A stretch of DNA of 64,000 nt, from NCBI GenBank assembly GCA_947579665.1, contig OX388350.1, positions 31,157,393-31,221,392 of the forward strand, in the 5' to 3' direction. Below are positions 1 through 12,500 of this stretch, piece after piece. Made by a program: the position numbers and the translations under genes. The notes below the pieces were generated by a model, which saw only the letters and a program-made list of their open reading frames with translations, had not been told where the DNA came from and searched no databases. Source of the DNA: Sympetrum striolatum. Taxonomy: Eukaryota > Arthropoda > Insecta > Odonata > Libellulidae. The stretch's first letter is position 1; each line of letters opens with the position of its first letter.

Positions 1-1400
1 ACGATATATTGCCTTTATTAAACAAAATGCAGTTGATATTTCCAATTCTCCTTTTATATATATAGTGCTCGGTTACTTTTTTTTATTCTTAACCCACATA
101 TATGAGACTGCATTTCGATTCCATAGTTCCCACGCATCCAAAATTGACTTAAGGTATCAATAGACCCTTTTTTTTGGCACGATTGGCTTCATCAATGCTT
201 GATTTTTCTTTGATTTTGCAACAGTGCAATCGTCGAATGTGTCGAAAGTTTCAAAAACGCATCATCGAAATTCAAAGCTGCCTGGATATTGCGTGGTGGA
301 GACCTGAGTTCTTGGAATTCAAAAGAAAATACACCCTCTATTATAAATGGGTTCAAAAGATTCAAATGAAAATGTTTTCAGCGGAAAATTCCCTCAGCTT
401 GATGGATGGAATTGCTTCTGTTTCCGAAAAAACTTGCGTTTCCTCGTTGAAATGCGAAAAAATATTTTCTTTGCTCTCATAAAATAATCCGAAAGAAAAG
501 ATTTTGGCTACGTCGACATAAAATCTCATTACGAAGACCAAGTAGAAGTTCAGGAAACAAGATTTTTTAAAGCAAACGTAATGAAAGTAATGAACTAATC
601 CGTAGAATCTGGCAGAATTAAATGGCATTAAAAAGATTCAGCATTAGAGTTCATTCATCCATAACAATTAATTAAATAAGAAGAAGATTTGGGAATTAAG
701 GTTGATAATTTACCTCTAATGAAATGAATATAGAAATTAACTTTAATTTTACGGGCAACTTTGAAGAAGGCATAATAACAGCCCTATGAGGAAAAAAATA
801 TATGGTCCGAAAGATTTAATATTCTCTAGTTGAGTGTGAGAAAATGATAAAGAAAGAGAAATATGGAGAATTCACAAGTGCTAAGGAAGAATTACTAAAC
901 ACCATAACCTTGAGAGGAACATCTTTTTTCTGTGTACAAAATTTCTTTCCAGATTTTCAACGAGACTATTGCATCCTCCAATTACCCTGCTGAGAGTTTT
1001 ACCCTTATGACCTTATGTGGAAAACAAGGGTCAGGTACAAGGAAATTTTGAGGAGGGGCTATAAGGAAGATGGCTGACTAATGCACGAAAGTTCAAATGC
1101 GAAATCTCATTGCTGTTTACTGAGTCGCTTATTAACTGAAGCTAATTTCCTGCGGATTCATAATTCATTATTACGAGGGTCTATTCCAAATTAAGGTCTT
1201 CTTAAGGGAAAGAGTACATATAATAACTTCACTACGAGGTTACTTGAACGAATATCATATTTATTCTCGTTCTCAGAGTTGATAAAGTGGACAAAATAAG
1301 CGAGAATTGTTGTCATATTTTTATGGAAGACAGAATACAGAAAGTTCTTTTTCGTAATAGGATAACGTGAATCTATTTAGAAAGAGACACACACTTTATG
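1..1400. other. AT-rich non-coding DNA, no recognised feature
   Basis: Short overlapping open frames on both strands between about 174 and 628 show no recognisable domain and are typical of chance frames. I see no repeat, tRNA or promoter-like signal here. Confidence 0.5.
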
Positions 1401-1550
1401 TATATGTTACACCCCAAACGTGTAATTTCCCATTTCATGAATTGGGCAATTACACGTTTGGGGTGACAGGAACCCTACCTACCCTACTGAAATGGGCAAT
1501 TTTGCCCAATTCATGAAATGGGCAATTACATGTTTGGGGTGTAACATATA
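1401..1550. repeat. Foldback MITE with 49-bp inverted arms
   Basis: The first 49 bases (1401-1449) and the last 49 (1502-1550) are reverse complements at about 47 positions; both outer ends read TATATGTTACACCCC in the inward direction. The 52-bp centre contains a further inverted piece: TTACACGTTTGGGGTG at 1450-1465 pairs with the left arm as well as being a direct echo of the right arm. The outermost TA pairs would fit a TA target duplication as made by Tc1/mariner-type elements, but the terminal TATATA context makes this ambiguous. There is no coding capacity. A transcript through it would fold into a long hairpin. It is most likely a non-autonomous DNA transposon; the parent family is unknown. 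Confidence 0.7.
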
Positions 1551-1788
1551 TACTTACTATAACTTACCTACGAAGCGTTCGAAAAGATTCAATTTAGTAA
1601 AAGAAATATAAAAAACGACTAGTACTGTAAAGGCAGCACTAAAAGTGACATTTCTTAATGATACGGAGAATGAGTCCATTCTGATGATATTCATCTTCCA
1701 AGCGTATCCTTTATTTCCTAAAGTCCAAAAATTGAAAAATAAAATAATCATATTCCTTGGATTACATTGTTCTATATCAACTCGTAGA

Positions 1789-1875
1789 CGAAACCGGTCG
1801 ACAGAAATATATATCTTGTGGATGTTGCGAAGTATTTTTCTTTACAGATGGTTTCCACGAAGTTCCACCAAGTTA
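1789..1875 (+). repeat. Dispersed repeat fragment with CGAAACCGGTCG core, copy A
   Basis: This begins with CGAAACCGGTCG and ends near TTCCACCAAGTTA. A second copy lies on the minus strand at 24361-24450 with the same core, a GTGGA-TT-AAGT block in the middle and TTTCACTAAGTTA at the end. CGAAACCGGTCG cores of this kind recur in arthropod interspersed repeats, from memory; the class of element is not clear. A T-rich run followed by CAG at about 1836-1846 resembles a splice acceptor but is shared with repeat sequence, so I do not read it as an exon. Confidence 0.45.
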
Positions 1876-4800
1876 GGATTGACCACATTACTTTTATTTT
1901 TGATACTCACAGAAAATTTTTGTAGATATGTTCAATTTAATTCACGTAAGTTAAAGACAACTAATAAATATTTCGAGACAAATATTAAAAAAAGATAGCT
2001 TCTACTTCAGATACTCAAAACTTTCTCAAACACGAATCGGGAATTTTGAATGACCATAAGGAGTTGTGGAAGGATAGACATCTTCTCGAAATCTCTAAAT
2101 GCGAATAATAACGTCAATTTATGAGATTTCGTCGATACATTTCTGAAATCTGACACAGTAAAAATAAAAGATGCGGATGTTTTATCGAGGAAGAATTTCA
2201 TCCGCTTGAAAGAACGTCACAGAGAATTCAGATTAATATTCAACAAAAATCTTTTCCCATCGGAAATATTAAATAAAAAATTCATGAAAAGATAAAAATG
2301 TAACCCAAAGAAGGTCAAAATGGCTTCGGGAAATAAAATAAGGCATCATCGCTGAATGAGGAACATGAGGAATAAACTTGAGGACGTAACTAAAAATAGA
2401 AGACAGCAATATCTCACTATCAACGAACTAACGTAAATTTGGGTTTTAAAGACGAAATATAAGATTTTAATATTTAAATAGGAAGAAGTTATTTATCTGA
2501 AAAATCAACGCGGAAATGTTTTGGATGTCATCTTGAATTATTCTTGCTATTAAACTTTACTACAGCATATCCTCTATATATAATTCGATGAAAAACAATT
2601 CGTTTTATTCTGTGGATATAGTCAGATCTAAAACCTCAAATGTACAAACCGGAATCTAATATGAATATAAAATCAATAAAATAAATAATATGTACAATGA
2701 ATCCCTTTTTAAAAACGAAGACTTGAGACTCAAACAGGTAGGAGAGATTCCAATATTTTTTGTAAAATTATCTCTTATTTATCGATATTATAAAACTAAC
2801 AGAAATAGAAAACGGAAAACTAGTTCTAATAAAAAACTTCTTAAATTCTTCAAAAAGGAGCTACGTTAGTTTGGCCTCAGTAAAATACAATTTTTGACAT
2901 TTTTTTCAATATACATACATGCGTTTGCCTTTCAAAAATAACAGTTTAAAATAAATAAGTAAGATATCTGAGAATATGATCGCAAAATATCTTACCAATA
3001 ACATTGAACATATACCTATGGCTTTTTTATTGCAAATTACTGAGGCAAAAACGTTTAATAGAAAAACATAGTCGTAAAAAATGTGCTGATATTAGTTGAA
3101 TCGAGTAACTAGTTCCATCCTTGTATCAAATTGTGTTCTCGACATTTCTCCAAGAATGATCCACAGAAAAATGGATTAAAATACATCCAATTCAAATACC
3201 ATAAAATTATTAAGGAGAAAGAACCAGAATTATAATAGATCATATGCAAAGTTTGTCAGGAAAGTATTCAGTTCAAAGCCAAATGCCCTCCAATCTTAGC
3301 CAACGAGATCTAGTGCAAAGGAATGAGGCTTACTAAGCAGGATGAGGAGTGAGGTTATCTTTTCTTGCTTTCCTCATCAGAGGTAGAACGTAGAATATAG
3401 CTTAATTGCTTATGGCTCACTTACATTAAGGGAATCATCCCTTTAATTAAGAAAAAATAATTTTAAGTACCTTCAAAACGAATAGCCTGCTTGAAATCCT
3501 TCAACAGTACAGCTATAAGAAACCTTGTTTTACTACGAAAACATTTTAACCTATATCGGCTCCTAAATTTAATTTTTAAAGATCCACGAAGTTGAAAGCA
3601 TGCGTAAAGCGGGTCTTTGTTCGATGTTAAGGGTCGATAAGAGTTATAGTTCGTGCCGAGGGAAAAATAATGGCGGAGAAAGGCTCCCGAGAGTGCAGTC
3701 GAAAAAAAGGTGGTAGTGGCTATACGGATTAAATTAGAGAAAGGGGGAGCTGGGTGAAATTAAACTAAGCGTGAAAAACGGGTCTTAAAAAGGCGTGAAA
3801 TTTATTCAAAACGTTCCCTCCTTGCGCGAAGAATAAACTAAGGGACAATGGGAACTACATGAAATATTGAAAACAAAGAAGAATAAAGCGGGGATGTTAA
3901 CTAGCTGTAAACCAAGATTAAAACATGATAACGCTCGACTATTGTGTAATAGAATCATAATGCAAAGTATGCATTTCATAACTACCTTGACCTGCTTGAG
4001 TTTTTCAGCATGATGGCACTCACAACGAAAGGATACTAAACGATTCAAAGGCAAAAAAAGTGTTAAGAATTTCCCCAAGAGGTGATGTTGATGTAAACAA
4101 TAGAATAGTTTAATCAAAGTTAAAATTCATAAACTCAGATAATGAAGCAAATTTCAAACTTGTAAAGATTAAAAAATATAACGTTCAACAACTGAATTGT
4201 TACTCTGTATACATGATCTTGATACTTACTACTATAAGTACATACTTGACTTACATACTTATTACTTTAACTACCAAATATACTACTACCAATTAATCAC
4301 TTAATAGATTTTTCTTTGGATAACAAGCAGACCTAATGTTCCATGTTCACAAAATCAAAGGATTGATCAATAGAAAATCATTATTGGAAGAAACATAAAA
4401 ATTATAAACAGAGGATTGCAAAAATCTGAATTTTATAGATTTAGCATATCCAATTAAGTCATATAATGATCAAATAAGTCTTTATGAAACTATAACTTGG
4501 AGAAATAGATTAACACAGTTATAATATAGCACTGGCTCGTTTGTTACAGGACCCACTTCAATAAGGCTTACAATATCTAGTTAAACAGGAAATACAATAG
4601 CTGTGAATCGAACGCCCATTATAGTTCCAAACATGACAAAAGCAGTAGAATACCCTCAAATGCTCATTTTACAAAATAATTTATTGAAACAAAAACACCT
4701 GTAACAATAATATGTAGAAAAAAATTTAATCGTTTTTTAAAACGTTATTCCACCAAGTATCATTAAAACAGTTCAAGTTAAGTGCAAAAAGATTGATCCA

Positions 4801-6730
4801 AATTTTTCTGCAGTTATATTCGACGGTCAGTTTGAAAAAGAAAATAATACGCCCGTTGCTACGCCGCTGAGGATTTTATCCAGCAAAAATAGAAAGCCTC
4901 TTTTCAAGTACTCGCCATATTCTCTTTACAAAGCCTTGATACCACAAACAGAGAATGGACGAGGAAGCATCGATCTCTCTTATCTTTCCAATGAAATATG
5001 CTTGCCAAACGATTTGCAGAAGCGTTTGAGGCCAGATGACCGACAAAAGTAACCGGATAGATAGAATATTTAACAACCGTACTATCTCTATAAAAATTCA
5101 GAATGAAAAAAAAACACGGAAATAAAACTATAAATTAGATTATTGACAGAAGCTATTCATAATCAAATGCAGATAAAATATTTAAAAAATCAGAGATTTT
5201 ACAGCTTTCGCAAGATGACGAAGTAAAATTTATAAGATTAAAACCATTGATAAATATATATCTAACTAACTAAAGTTTCCGTCGATTCTCAAAGGGGAAT
5301 ATAGTACTAGATTAAATAAATTTGTCATCATTTCTCAGAATAAACTATAACATCTCTCATCTTCGCTGAGTTCAATGGGAAAGGTGATCAAAAAAGAACA
5401 TTTTCCATGAAAATCCCAATTTTTTATCAAAGCTTTCCCAATTTGTTCCCGAAATCTATGTTGTATCGTATGAATACGAACCATAATAGAACTTTTCCTT
5501 TAAAACTTGTACCGAGCTCACACAACGATTCTTTTTCATACATTAATATCTGATTACGATAACTACACCCTATTCCCAAATCATCGCTTCCCAACCAGGG
5601 TATTTGGACAATTTGTGAGTTTCTAAAGGTTTTAATAGAATTCTGTTGCAAAGATATAATATTTGTCATTATACGCATAGTTTTTCACTTTCCAAGATAC
5701 TGAATCCATAGTGAAATTAGCAAACACATGGTTTAATCATGCGTCATGATTGACATTAAATTAAGATTAAACTACATTTTCCAAGCAGAAAATTTGTCGC
5801 TAGTAGCACATGAACTCATTAATGACCTAAGGAATCTACACATCTTTTGAACTATGAAAAAAGTGTAAAAAAAGAGATGAAGTTAACTAAATCAATAAAA
5901 AGAACGAATAATTCCCCTCATTCAATAGGCAAAAGTGAAATTGGCAGTTTTTCTCTCCTGAAAACTTCCCAAGGGCCCGTTAATATAATTTTCTTCTCTC
6001 CATCAAATGATAACAGGATTAATATCTATCTATCTACTATCTTTGATAAAGATCTGGCTATCCGATACTCAATAAAACTGTTCAATACTGATATTACGTG
6101 GGAACGAAAAATATACAAAACCTTGAGGAGATGACAGACGTCATTTCCGAACGAAGAGCGGTATGATCAATGCGTAAAACGAACCCGTGGGAAAAGTTTA
6201 AATTGTTATAATTGATCGAATGAATTAACTTTTATATGAACTCACTGAGTTCAAATAAGAGATATATCTCATTGAAACTGAAACTAAATCCGGACATATG
6301 ATGTCTCCAAAAAAGGCATAGATTTTAGCAAGTAATTTGCTAGTTAAAGTTGCGTCAATATTCTTTTATGCCATAAACGTAAAGTTTGTACTGTATAATA
6401 TTTTACTAGAATATTTTCCTCTTACAACAGATCATTTAAAATTTTTAATTTTTCAATCAAATACTTCGTATCTTTCACACTTTTTACCACAGTTTAGTAA
6501 CCATCATTTTTACAAATCGGAATCTGTCCATCAATTTGCCTGATACGCATTCTTAAATCCTAATGGAATGTGAAATCAAGCTTTTATTCATATCATTAGT
6601 AATTTTACAGTCATTCTCATTTATGTCTTGAGTTTATTCTCGAAGACTTGCCCATGTAGCTTCCTAAATGAGACACTAAACTTTTGGCAACATCAAATTA
6701 AGAAATCCGCATTGTTTCGACAATCCTGAA
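1876..6730. other. AT-rich non-coding DNA, no recognised feature
   Basis: Only short frames (about 60-105 codons) without recognisable domains. A slightly GC-richer patch at about 3590-3790 contains purine-rich sequence but no open frame of note. A stretch at 4210-4290 is rich in degenerate ACTTA/TACTA words. Confidence 0.5.
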
Positions 6731-7550
6731 CTCACAACGACAACGCAATCGGCGGATCAAAAGTATTCTTCGAAACAAGTAACGGTCTTGGCCGGACCGA
6801 ACAACAACCGCTCGGAGAATAAACAGAAGGCCCCTTCGAAAATCCCCGGATAGAAAGAGCTGATAAAGAGGGGAAAATAAGAAGAGAATTTCTAGATAGC
6901 TGTGGCGGGAACTCTTGAATTAGTAGATAGATAAAGAGAGGGAGAAAACAGAGAGAGAGAGAAGGAAATGTTGAGAGAGAAGGACGTAATATGACGCGTG
7001 GGAGAAAATCGCCGGAGGTGAAGAGGTTAGAGAGATGGGGAAAGGGCCCCGGAGTGGGGGAAGCGATAGCGGGGGTGGGCGAAAACGTAACGAAACAGGA
7101 GGGGGGATGAGAGAGACGGGTGGTGGGGTCAACACGCAAATAGTTCCGAGTCCCACGCGTACCGTGACATCAGAGCACATCCAAAACCCATTTGTTCGTC
7201 TCCCCAATCCATCAAAACAGGCCTTCCCGACCCCTAAACCATACACAACCCTTCCCATGCGCTCGGATCCGAGAGGAGTTGACGGAGGAATACTCGAGGA
7301 CTCGGCGGAGAGTCGAAACGTGCTCCGAACGGGGGTCGTTGAGGATAGAGTGAGGGTTGACATTCAGGGACGGAATGTACCTGTGGAATCCTTCTAAGGA
7401 GGAGGCGATTTATTGGGGAGGGAAGGGGGGTGCCGAAGGCCGGCGAAGTGCCCGGCTAGGATGATGTCTGAGAAAGGGATGCTCTGATTGACAGAAGAGC
7501 GGGATACGTGCCACGGGAAAAGACCCATCATCGGGGCATAGTGACATACG
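6731..7550. other. GC-rich island, possible promoter, exon or enhancer
   Basis: About 800 bp are clearly richer in G+C and CpG than the flanks. They include a GA/GG-rich tract at 6930-7120 and a mixed CpG-containing part at 7130-7550. Long open frames run on both strands (for example 7035-7397 on plus and 6920-7363 on minus), which is expected in stop-poor GC-rich DNA and is not by itself evidence of coding. The plus frame is Gly/Arg-rich and then Pro/Thr-rich and resembles no family I know. I see no convincing donor/acceptor pair and no TATA box tied to a start. It could be an unmethylated regulatory island or an untranslated exon. Confidence 0.35.
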
Positions 7551-9095
7551 CAGAAGTATCAAATATTTTGGAAGTGAACTTTTTATTTTATTTTCGAATC
7601 AAGAATAGCTAGCAGTTATTAAGTAGTAATTTTAAGTGGTATGGAAGGTTTTTACATTTTTTGGTTTTTTATTAAAAAAACATACAATATTTAGGTTGTA
7701 CTGAATACTGGATTTGGTTTGAAAAATTATTAATAGTAGTATAATATTATTAAAAATGTAATAATAATTATTTACTGATTATATAGTAAATATTTTCAAC
7801 GGTTATTAAAACCGAATATTTGGAAAAAGACATTAGAATTTATTTTACGATTAGTTTTCGTTTTAATCATTTTATTTCACTCATTTACTATTGAATCTTC
7901 TATTAAATTGAATATTTTAGTTGAAATTTAAAGTATCAAGTTGAATTAAAAGAGCAGGCTACAGTGCTTCGTTACATACCTCTGTTTTCGGCATTTAGTA
8001 AATTTGCTGTACAAAATCCTGATACGATAGTTCCTCAACATTTTAGATGCGGCATTAGACAGGTAAAAAGGCAGATGAAATCCAAGTTTGGATGATCGGT
8101 GCTCGCATTTGCTATGAATAGACTCGGTCATATCAAACGAAAGTGGCGGTCATATGAAGAAAAGAGTATTTTTTCTCTGACCTCATGATGACATCTAGCC
8201 AAGCGTAGTTGAAATAAGTTAAACTCAGCATCGATAAATACGCTATTTTTGGATAATAATCAATAATATTCATATTTATTTAACCCTTTATAGAACAAAA
8301 CACTTTGCAAATCAATAAAATACCGACGTCTTGAGGGGATGAGTGGTCTCATAGAGAACTTATTGTAGTTTTTTATTCAATTTTAAGATGGACGAAAGGG
8401 AAGTAAAGATCTCCTTCCACTGGAAATAGCTGAGCAAAGTCTACAGTCTACACTAATTCTGAGAATATGTTTCACTATAAGCACATCATTTCCGAGAACA
8501 TGTAGTCCCTATAGCGATCACTGCATTCAATAAAGAATTAAAATATGTTGTTTTATTGATAAATCACGGAGTTCATAGAAAGTATTGGTTGATCGTATTG
8601 AGTAATATTCCCCGAAGCACGTGTTTGGAAGTAATATGAAAATCGTCTGATGATAAATACGTATGATAAGTAAAAGCTGAGGATTTCCAAAGCACACTTA
8701 AAAGCCGAAAGAGATAAGCTGAAAATATCATAATCTTCTGAAAAAGAATCGATAGTAGAACAATAAAATTCGAAAATGCAATCAGCTAAAGATTTCAGTC
8801 GGTAGAATGCCATTTGGCCAACTCCTCGGTAGCGGCAACCCTTTTTCGCAGTGAACGAATTTTCTGTCCAAAATCTTTATAAACCCCAACACATGTCCAT
8901 TAGTAGCCATTTTGTACACTACTGGAACGCGGAAACATTTCAAATAATACCGAACGCTCCATGGCACCAAGATAATCGTAATGTACGTAACCGGGTCTTC
9001 AAATGTAAACACAGAAATATCATACATAAGGCAAAAGTGCAATAAAAACCCAATTTTTGGGAAAATTCTGGCAAGATACGGGTCAAAAACGACTT
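7551..9095. other. AT-rich non-coding DNA
   Basis: The first 400 bp after the GC-rich island are extremely AT-rich with runs such as ATTATTAATAGTAG. No gene or repeat was recognised. Confidence 0.5.
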
Positions 9096-9425
9096 TTAAA
9101 ATAGCCAGTGTACGTTGGTGAGAGGAAATGGAATCAAGAAGTAAAAAGTTAAAGAAAACAAGGGAATGGTGCCATGGAGACATCCCGGTCGGGAACCAGA
9201 AATAAAGGGGACGAAGAAGAAAAAGAGAGACCGTCCGATTGGTGACGAAGGAAAACGAATCCGAAAGGGAAGAATAAAGAATGAATCTCGCACAAGGGGA
9301 GGAATGACAGAATGGCGGGAGTGGCAGCCGATTGGAAGTGGAACAAGTGGCAGAAAATGTAACAGGTCGCTTAAAGAGAAAGGGTGATATATACATGGAG
9401 ATGTTCCTATCAAAAGCCGCTCCAC
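9096..9425. other. Purine-rich tract with a long antisense open frame
   Basis: The plus strand is dominated by A and G for about 270 bp (9110-9385). Its complement therefore lacks stops and gives the longest open frame of the window (8782-9396, minus, 204 codons), rich in Ser, Phe, Pro and Leu. That composition follows from the strand bias. The frame starts at an ATG but runs on into ordinary AT-rich DNA without any domain I can recognise. I treat it as a compositional artefact, while noting the purine tract as a possible GAGA-type regulatory or unusual DNA-structure element. Confidence 0.35.
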
Positions 9426-10489
9426 TGTGGGGATGTTTTTAGAGAGGAACTTTGCTCAAACATGGTCTATTAAGAGAATGAAAAATGCTTCGGCATGATG
9501 AAGTGCTCCGTTTCTTTTAAACGAAAACGTTTTTCATTCTGCCTGTACTTTTTCTGCCTAGTAGAAGGAGCAAAACGCGTGATCCTAATATCTTTGAATA
9601 TTTACTCAAACTATACATCATCCACTATTGATCTGCTGCTTCGATAATCAAACCGAAAATTTATCCATTAATCATCCTGAAATCATTCATGTTGTGGATA
9701 ATTACTTGGTAAGGCCAATGGCCCTCTCTCAAAAGAAATGCAATCGATGCCGCGATGAATAGATTTGTTTCCAGACTCCTTGATCAAAAGATCTTTTCAG
9801 TAAAATTAGTAAAGAAAATATTATTATATGAGGTTGAAAATATTCAGGCGATTGATAAGCATAGGAAATTCTCAGATTGGAGATATTCAGGATATTTATG
9901 TAACTCACCATAGATGTGGACGTACTGCATTGACACTCTATGTAGATGAAGGTATTGCATTACGATTATGTACAATAAAGCACTGATTTCATTATTAACC
10001 ATATAATAATCGTTCCTGTGTTATATTTAACCATCATTAAGCGCGTAATACTCCATTTTGGTGCATATCACTTCACCTATGTCATAGTATGATTCTTCTA
10101 AATATTATAGAATCAACAATATGTTTTATAAACAAAGAAAGTGCTACCTCTACATTTTCATATGTAATTTCGTACTCTTTTTATTTCGTATACTGATATA
10201 AATATCGAGTTATTATATAAACAGAAAAATATTTTTCGAGTTTTAGACATGAATAGGTATCAAGTGGCACTAACAAAATATTAATTTGATTATTGAATTG
10301 AATGAAAATAAGTGATACCTCACAGTAAAAAGGTTGAGGAAGAATATGAATCGAATAATTACGCATCTTCAAATTTCATTTCTGTAGATTAAAGTCAATA
10401 CTTTCAACGATTTTTAAGTCTATAATAATGGATCCAATTCTGTCGCGCAATTAATGTAGAAAATTCAGTTAATTGATCATCCACATACG
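9426..10489. other. AT-rich non-coding DNA
   Basis: No coding frame, repeat or RNA gene recognised in this stretch. Confidence 0.5.
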
Positions 10490-10985
10490 CCTGCGGCATG
10501 CACTTATGTTTACGCGGAACATTTTTCTTCTGATCATCAGCTCCATAAAAAGATAACGAGCTGTGCTCTTGTCGAGACGATAGCGAACCTTGCTAGACAT
10601 TCTCTCCGGAACGACAAACACGGGACTGACTTTTCCACGAATAATTGGGGAACATCTAACAGGTTACGTCGCGATGGCTCGCAAGCAATAAAAGTCAACA
10701 CCGTGCCGCGTACTTGACTCTCATGAGCGAACGGGACTTTTTTGCGACGGTAAAAACACAGACCTTTAAAAGCGTAAACGACGCCGCGGAAACAAGACCC
10801 TGCGCGTGGGCATGGGATTGTCGCATTTAGCGCTGCAAAGATAGGTGAAAAAGTGACATTCGCGTATTGAATTGATGGCGGAGGGGCACCAAGGTATTCG
10901 ATCGTGGATTCCTAGTGGAGACATTTTAAAGGAGATTGCTCGCACCATGAGAGCGGAAGAAAGGGAGGTTAACCCCTTCCGGCCC
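10490..10985. other. CpG-richer island next to a MITE
   Basis: CpG dinucleotides are frequent here (for example around 10560-10800, with CGCGATGG, GCCGCG and ACGCCGCGG) compared with the depleted flanks. A minus-strand frame of 129 codons (10766-11155) spans this island and enters the MITE on its right; part of it is therefore transposon sequence and I do not call it a gene. Within the island CAATAAAA at about 10686 and TAATTGGGG at about 10643 are compatible with homeodomain binding, but such short words occur by chance. Candidate regulatory DNA at most. Confidence 0.3.
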
Positions 10986-11178
10986 AGTGAGTCCGGCTTT
11001 AGGACATTTGCGTCCCGGACAATTGCAGATTCAGCGTTTTCCTTATGATCAACTAAGTCTAAAAAATTAAAAGTATGAAGCATTGGGACGCAATTGTCCG
11101 GGACGCAAAAGTCCGAGGGACGCAAATGTCCTAGGGCCACAATTGTCCGGGACACAAAATCCGCACACGAGTGAGTCC
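10986..11178. mobile_element. MITE of repeated GGGACGCAANTGTCC units with 9-bp flanking duplication
   Basis: The 9-bp word AGTGAGTCC occurs at 10986-10994 and again at 11170-11178, flanking a 175-bp segment. Inside, the left part (11002-11026) reads GGACATTTGCGTCCCGGACA and the right part (11085-11160) carries about five head-to-tail variants of a roughly 17-nt unit of the form GGGACGCAA-TGTCC in the opposite sense. The unit is nearly self-complementary (GGACAATTGTCC), so the element can fold on itself in many registers. A 9-bp duplication fits Mutator-like elements best (usually 8-10 bp), but the very ends (GGCTTTAGGAC against CGTGTGCGGAT) are poorly matched. The superfamily is therefore open. 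Non-coding. Confidence 0.6.
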
Positions 11179-12204
11179 AGATGGAATCACGCCTCTTTTT
11201 TTATTCTAGCACCAATTCATGTAGCCCTTTGACTCCATTTTGGCTTATAGGCTTTGGTGCATATGCTACCTTTATTAATCTAAACTTATATAGTTTTAAA
11301 AGCAATCTGATGTTCATGATTATAGCACAAGAGGGAGATGTATTTTGAGGACCCCATTACAAAACCTTGGTGTGACTGGCAGGAGTTTTGTTATAATGTC
11401 TTTAAAAATATATATCATGCTGACAAATAGGCTGAAGGAAATTAAAGGTGCGCGTTTCCGAAAAAGTTTTAAAAAATACTTGCTTTGTAAGACATTCTAT
11501 AGTGTTGATGCATTTGTTGATGAAAGAAATTGGTGATTGTAAATATGCATATAAGTGTATCCTGCTGTAACGACTCAACTGCAAGTATCTTAGGTGAGTG
11601 TGGGTGGATTTTCATATATTTAAATCCAAAAGATTCTGCTATGATAAGCATAATCAATATTGTAATTTAGATTTTGTAATTTTTATAACCTATTAGTATA
11701 TTTGTTAACTATATGACTTATCCTATACATACTTTGTATGTCATATTTGTATTTCATATGTCATTGCACGAATAAATATTAATATTATTATATAACTCCA
11801 GCAGCAGGTTTCATGATTCGCTGTTTAAGAAAAATTATAATCTTCAGCAGTAGATATAGATTGCTGTATTCATGCTCGCGAGTTATAGTCAGGGAAGGTT
11901 AGGGCGTATCGGTGATGGTATTTACGTTAATGAAAAACTTACTGTATGTGGAATATTTTCACGTATAAAACCTTAAAACTCTTTCAATAAAGTTCAACAT
12001 TGTATGCTAAAGGTTTAAAACAGTCACTCCGAAAAATGTTTTTTTAATCTTTTCACTAAATGTGACTTAATTCCATTTCGAGTTACGTCGGAAATGTTGG
12101 CTCTAATTACGTTTGAACGAACTAAAGATATCTTGCAGATATATAACACCTTCAAAGATCATCTAGTGCAAAAAATACATTATTCTGTTACTTTTTCAAA
12201 ACGA
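11179..12204. other. AT-rich non-coding DNA
   Basis: Nothing recognised. The stretch 11690-11800 is very AT-rich, with several TATGTCATAT-like words. Confidence 0.5.
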
Positions 12205-12500
12205 AAACGTTGAAATGAAATGGCGGAGGAAACATCATATGGGAGAATGATGGAGGACAGTTACGGGAACGAGGAAGCTGGCCGAGATCTTGAAGATTAC
12301 GGCGAGCTAATGGAAGGACATAAATGTTTTAGGGGCGGAAATGAGAATTGATATCGGGAATGGATACGGCGCTGGAGGCTAGCAAAGGCTATGTGAAGAA
12401 TGGGAGATACAGATGAACGGTTAATAACGAGATGATATATCGCTGCGGGGAAAAATATGTGCGGTGTAATACATGACGCGGTAAGCGAGGGGGGTGTAGG
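12205..12500 (+). other. Purine-rich island with a 43-codon open frame
   Basis: G and A dominate the plus strand. An ATG at 12220 (context GAAATGG, with A at -3 and G at +4) opens a 43-codon frame that stops at 12349-12351. The predicted peptide is acidic and starts MAEETSYGRMMEDSYG. There is no domain and no flanking splice signal I trust. Glu/Gly-rich products are what purine-rich DNA encodes by default, so this is listed as a possibility and not as a gene. Confidence 0.15.

Noticed and set aside
6732..7397. Three overlapping long frames on both strands
   Set aside because: GC-rich low-complexity sequence is stop-poor in all frames; the products are Pro/Ser/Leu- or Gly/Arg-rich and match nothing known to me.
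8782..9396. Longest open frame of the window (204 codons, minus strand)
   Set aside because: It lies opposite a purine-rich tract that removes stops, its product is Ser/Phe/Pro/Leu-rich without any domain, and it continues into ordinary AT-rich DNA.
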